From Bordetella genomosp. 2 (lineage in GTDB: Bacteria > Pseudomonadota > Gammaproteobacteria > Burkholderiales > Burkholderiaceae_B), in NCBI RefSeq assembly GCF_002261345.1, contig NZ_NEVT01000006.1, positions 186,001 through 250,000 of the forward strand: a stretch of DNA of 64,000 nt. Reading direction: 5' to 3'. A program made the translations under genes and the position numbers. Position 1 is the stretch's first letter. Every line of letters starts with the position of its first letter. Under the pieces are notes generated by a model, which was not told the DNA's origin, ran no database searches, and saw only the letters and a list, made by a program, of their open reading frames with translations. Below are positions 61,577 through 64,000 of this stretch, piece after piece.

Positions 61577-62305
61577 ATGCTCGAGTTTTTGCAGACCCTT
61601 AGTTGGGCCGCCGTTTTTCAGATCATTCTCATCGACATTCTGCTGGGCGGCGACAACGCCGTGGTCATCGCGCTGGCCTGCCGCAATCTGCCGCCCAAGC
61701 AACGCATGCAGGGCATCCTGTGGGGCACCGCCGGCGCCATCGGCCTGCGCGTGGTGCTGATCGGCTTCGCGCTGACCTTGCTGGCGATTCCGTACCTGAA
61801 GATCGTCGGCGCGCTGTTGCTGCTGTGGGTCGGCATCAAGCTGCTGATCCCGGAAGAAGACGCCCATGGCAACATCCAGGGCGCCTCGTCGATCTGGGCG
61901 GCCGTCAAGACCATCATCGTGGCCGACTTCGTCATGAGCCTGGACAACGTCATCGCGATCGCCGGCGCGGCGCAGACCGCCGACCCGTCGCACCAGATCG
62001 GCCTGGTGATCTTCGGCCTGGTGGTCAGCGTGCCCATCATCATCTGGGGCAGCACGCTGGTGCTCAAGCTGATCGATCGCTATCCGCTGGTGGTGACGTT
62101 CGGCGCGGCGCTGCTGGGCTGGATCGCGGGCGGCATGCTGGTGACCGACGTGGTGATCGTCGAGCACTTCGGCGAAGTGTCGGGCGCGATGAAGATCGCC
62201 GCGGAAGTGGTGGGCGCGCTGCTGGTGGTGGGCCTGGGCCGGCTGTTCGCCGCGCGCAAGAAGGCCGCCGCCCCGGCGCCGCAGGTGAGCCGCCAGGAAG
62301 GCTGA
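61577..62305 (+). CDS. TerC-family integral membrane protein (YjbE/YkoY type)
   Basis: 242 residues, seven to eight hydrophobic helices. Family motifs with membrane acidic residues: FQIILIDILLGGDNAVVIAL and its repeat TIIVADFVMSLDNVIAIAGA, plus RVVLIGFALTLL. TerC proteins of this group are linked to manganese export and metal loading of exported enzymes. GGAG precedes the ATG; a longer upstream frame adds only unconserved residues. Followed by a strong terminator, so it is a single-gene unit. Confidence 0.92.
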   Translation: MLEFLQTLSWAAVFQIILIDILLGGDNAVVIALACRNLPPKQRMQGILWGTAGAIGLRVVLIGFALTLLAIPYLKIVGALLLLWVGIKLLIPEEDAHGNIQGASSIWAAVKTIIVADFVMSLDNVIAIAGAAQTADPSHQIGLVIFGLVVSVPIIIWGSTLVLKLIDRYPLVVTFGAALLGWIAGGMLVTDVVIVEHFGEVSGAMKIAAEVVGALLVVGLGRLFAARKKAAAPAPQVSRQEG

Positions 62306-62332
62306 GCTCGCGCGCCATCGTCGTGCCGCACG

Positions 62333-62390
62333 CCGGCACGGCGCCGTACAACGCCTTCGGGCATTGCGCGGCGCCGTGCCGGTTTTTTTT
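62333..62390 (+). terminator. Rho-independent terminator after terC
   Basis: CCGGCACGGCGCCG and CGGCGCCGTGCCGG form a perfect 14-bp stem around a 22-base loop, followed at once by eight T residues. It is 27 bases after the terC stop and is the clearest intrinsic terminator in the window. Confidence 0.92.
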
Positions 62391-62484
62391 GCGGCGCATA
62401 ACCACATATCGACTAAGTATTTTTCAGGCGCCGCGCGCCGATGACAGAATCGGTCCGTTGTTCACTGCACGGGCGATTCCGATC
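62391..62484 (+). promoter_or_regulatory. Likely promoter region of ssuE-ssuA
   Basis: Between the terC terminator and ssuE is a locally A/T-rich stretch (CATAACCACATATCG, then ACTAAGTATTTTT), typical of CysB/Cbl-activated sulfur-starvation promoters. I cannot fix a -35/-10 pair, and the regulator is inference from gene function. Confidence 0.35.
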
Positions 62485-63069
62485 ATGACCATCCTGATGC
62501 TGGCGGGCAGTCCTTCGCGGCAGTCGCGCTCCTCGGCTTTGCTGCGCTACGCGGCGCGGCGCCTGGCCGCGCGCGGGCTGGCCAGCGGCGAACTGGGCCT
62601 GCATGACCTGCCGGCCGAAGACCTGATCGAAGGACGCCACGACGGAGCCGCCGCCGCTGCGCTGCGCCGGCGCGTCGCCGCGGCGCAGGCGCTGCTGATC
62701 GCCACGCCGGTCTACAAGGCTTCGTTCGCGGGCGGCCTGAAAGCCATTCTCGACCTGCTCGACGAGAAGGCGCTGGCCGACAAGGTCGTGCTGCCGATCG
62801 CCACCGGGGGCACCAGCGCCCATCTGCTGGCGGTGGAATACGGCCTGAAACCCGTGCTGTCGGCGCTCGGCGCGCACCACATCCTGGCTGGCGTATACGC
62901 CACCGACCGGCAGGTGGCCCTGCAGGGCGAGGAGGTGGCTATCGACGGCGATGTGCGGTTGCGGCTGGACACCGCCGTCGACCATCTGTGCAGCCAGCTG
63001 GCGAGCGGGCCGCCGGCCCAGGGCTACGACCTGGGCTATCTGGCCTTGAAGGCCCGATTCAGCATCTGA
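62485..63069 (+). CDS. ssuE: NADPH-dependent FMN reductase
   Basis: 194-residue flavodoxin-like reductase that supplies FMNH2 to an alkanesulfonate monooxygenase. LMLAGSPSRQSRSSALL binds FMN phosphate; LIATPVYKASFAGGLKAILDLL and VLPIATGGTSAHLLAVEYGL are SsuE signatures. It lies 18 bases before ssuA, the usual ssu order. Expected under sulfate starvation, to release sulfite from sulfonates. Confidence 0.9.
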   Translation: MTILMLAGSPSRQSRSSALLRYAARRLAARGLASGELGLHDLPAEDLIEGRHDGAAAAALRRRVAAAQALLIATPVYKASFAGGLKAILDLLDEKALADKVVLPIATGGTSAHLLAVEYGLKPVLSALGAHHILAGVYATDRQVALQGEEVAIDGDVRLRLDTAVDHLCSQLASGPPAQGYDLGYLALKARFSI

Positions 63070-63087
63070 CCCTGGAGGCTTGCTCCA

Positions 63088-64000
63088 ATGACTGCTTCAT
63101 CTGTTCGTTTCCTGCGCCGCGCCGTCGCGCTATTGCTGGCCGGGCTGGCTGTCGCACCGGCGTTCGCCCAGGACGCCGCGACCTTGCGCATCGGCTTCCA
63201 GAAGTACGGCACGCTGACCATCCTGAAGGCGCTCGGGACGCTCGACAAGGCGCTCGCCGCGCAGGGCATCGCGGTCAAGTGGACCGAGTTCCCGGCCGGC
63301 CCGCAATTGCTGGAAGGCCTGAACGTGGGGTCCATCGATTTCGGCACGGTGGGCGAAGCGCCTCCGATCTTCGCCCAGGCCGCCGGCGCGCCGCTGGTGT
63401 ACGTGGGCAACGAGCCGCCGGCGCCCGACAGCGAAGCGATCCTGGTGCCGAAGGATTCGCCGGTCCGGTCGGTGGCCGACCTGAAGGGCAGGAAAGTCGC
63501 CTTGAACAAGGGCTCCAACGTGCATTATCTGCTGGTCAAGCTGCTGGAGCAGGCCGGCGTGGCTTACCGGGATGTGAACGTGGCCTATTTGACGCCGGCC
63601 GATGCGCGCGCGGCGTTCGAGCGCGGCGCAGTCGACGCCTGGGTCATCTGGGATCCGTTCCAGGCGGCCGCCGAACTGCAGCTGGGCGCCCGCGTGCTGG
63701 CCGACGGCAAGGGCGTGGTCAACAACTATCAGTTCTTTCTTGCCTCGCGCGCCTATGCGGACCGACACCCGCAAGTGATCCGGACCGTGCTGGAGGAAAT
63801 CCGCAAGGGCGACCTATGGGCGCGTGAAAACCCCGCGCAGGCCGTCGACCTGCTGCAGCCGGTGCTGGGGCTCGAACGGCCGATCGTGGAGCTCGCCGCG
63901 CGGCGCCTGGCGTACGGGGTGCAGCCGGTCACGCGCGAGGTGCTGGCGCATCAACAGGATATCGCCGACGCCTTCCACGCGCTCAAGCTCATTCCCCGCA
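63088..64000 (+). CDS. ssuA: Aliphatic sulfonate ABC transporter substrate-binding protein (3' end cut)
   Basis: Periplasmic binding protein for alkanesulfonates. A signal peptide is visible (RFLRRAVALLLAGLAVAPAFA, cleavage before QDA), then LRIGFQKYGTLTILKALGTL, FPAGPQLLEGLNVGSIDFGT, LKGRKVALNKGSNVHYLLVK and VDAWVIWDPFQAAAE, all characteristic of SsuA. 304 codons are in the window; only a short C-terminus should be missing. GGAGG lies upstream of the ATG. Confidence 0.93.
   Translation, partial: MTASSVRFLRRAVALLLAGLAVAPAFAQDAATLRIGFQKYGTLTILKALGTLDKALAAQGIAVKWTEFPAGPQLLEGLNVGSIDFGTVGEAPPIFAQAAGAPLVYVGNEPPAPDSEAILVPKDSPVRSVADLKGRKVALNKGSNVHYLLVKLLEQAGVAYRDVNVAYLTPADARAAFERGAVDAWVIWDPFQAAAELQLGARVLADGKGVVNNYQFFLASRAYADRHPQVIRTVLEEIRKGDLWARENPAQAVDLLQPVLGLERPIVELAARRLAYGVQPVTREVLAHQQDIADAFHALKLIPR

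Overview
The window is about two-thirds G+C, gene-dense and free of insertion sequences, tRNAs, rRNA and CRISPR arrays. Gene content (BCCT transporter, a large GlgE/TreS/TreYZ operon, Ku/LigD, SsuE/SsuA, DUF3182, DUF2244 beside ctaD) and codon use suggest a betaproteobacterium of the Alcaligenaceae, most like Bordetella or Achromobacter. That assignment is inference from content, not from a database match. Both window edges cut genes: a betaine/choline transporter on the left and ssuA on the right.

Layout. 1-9.2 kb (minus strand): a BCCT transporter, a 3-hydroxyisobutyrate-dehydrogenase-like enzyme, a lone cytochrome oxidase subunit I with a DUF2244 protein and an SDR, and the phospholipid trio ybhP-clsB-ybhN. 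9.4-12.5 kb (plus): a 1018-residue orphan hybrid histidine kinase. 12.5-31.5 kb (minus): eight mostly overlapping genes, glgA-glgE-treS/mak-glgB-glgX-treZ-malQ-treY, preceded by an MscS channel and a receiver-less sigma-54 activator. 34-42.6 kb (plus): a sigma-54 response regulator, a PoxB-like thiamine-diphosphate enzyme, small stress-type proteins (DUF883, BON, PRC-barrel) and an ABC exporter fused to a kinase-like domain and a receiver domain. 42.7-52.4 kb (plus): ten tightly packed glycan genes (SDR, GmhB-like phosphatase, two GT9, carbamoyltransferase, two GT2, a GT4-like protein, UDP-glucuronate-decarboxylase-like, PIG-L deacetylase). 53-61.4 kb: NHEJ (ligD with a frameshift, and ku), topoisomerase IB, a PfpI-family protein, CinA-like, a hydrolase, DUF3182 and a 35-residue membrane protein missed by length cut-offs. 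61.6-64 kb: TerC, then ssuE-ssuA.

Main new observation. Sequences fitting the sigma-54 -24/-12 promoter lie immediately upstream of at least five transcription units, arranged around a divergent pair of sigma-54 activator genes at 33.8 kb. Leftward units (ybhP-clsB-ybhN and mscS-glgA...treY) share GGCACG-N-CGCTTGCATGACG. Rightward units (poxB-like, DUF883-ABC, BON-PRC) share GGCACAG-NN-TTTGC. A weaker site precedes ctaD. I infer a locally encoded sigma-54 regulon linking membrane lipid remodelling, osmotic channels, glycogen/trehalose turnover, overflow pyruvate metabolism and envelope-stress proteins. The ABC-GHKL-receiver fusion lies inside this regulon and is the most unusual single protein seen.
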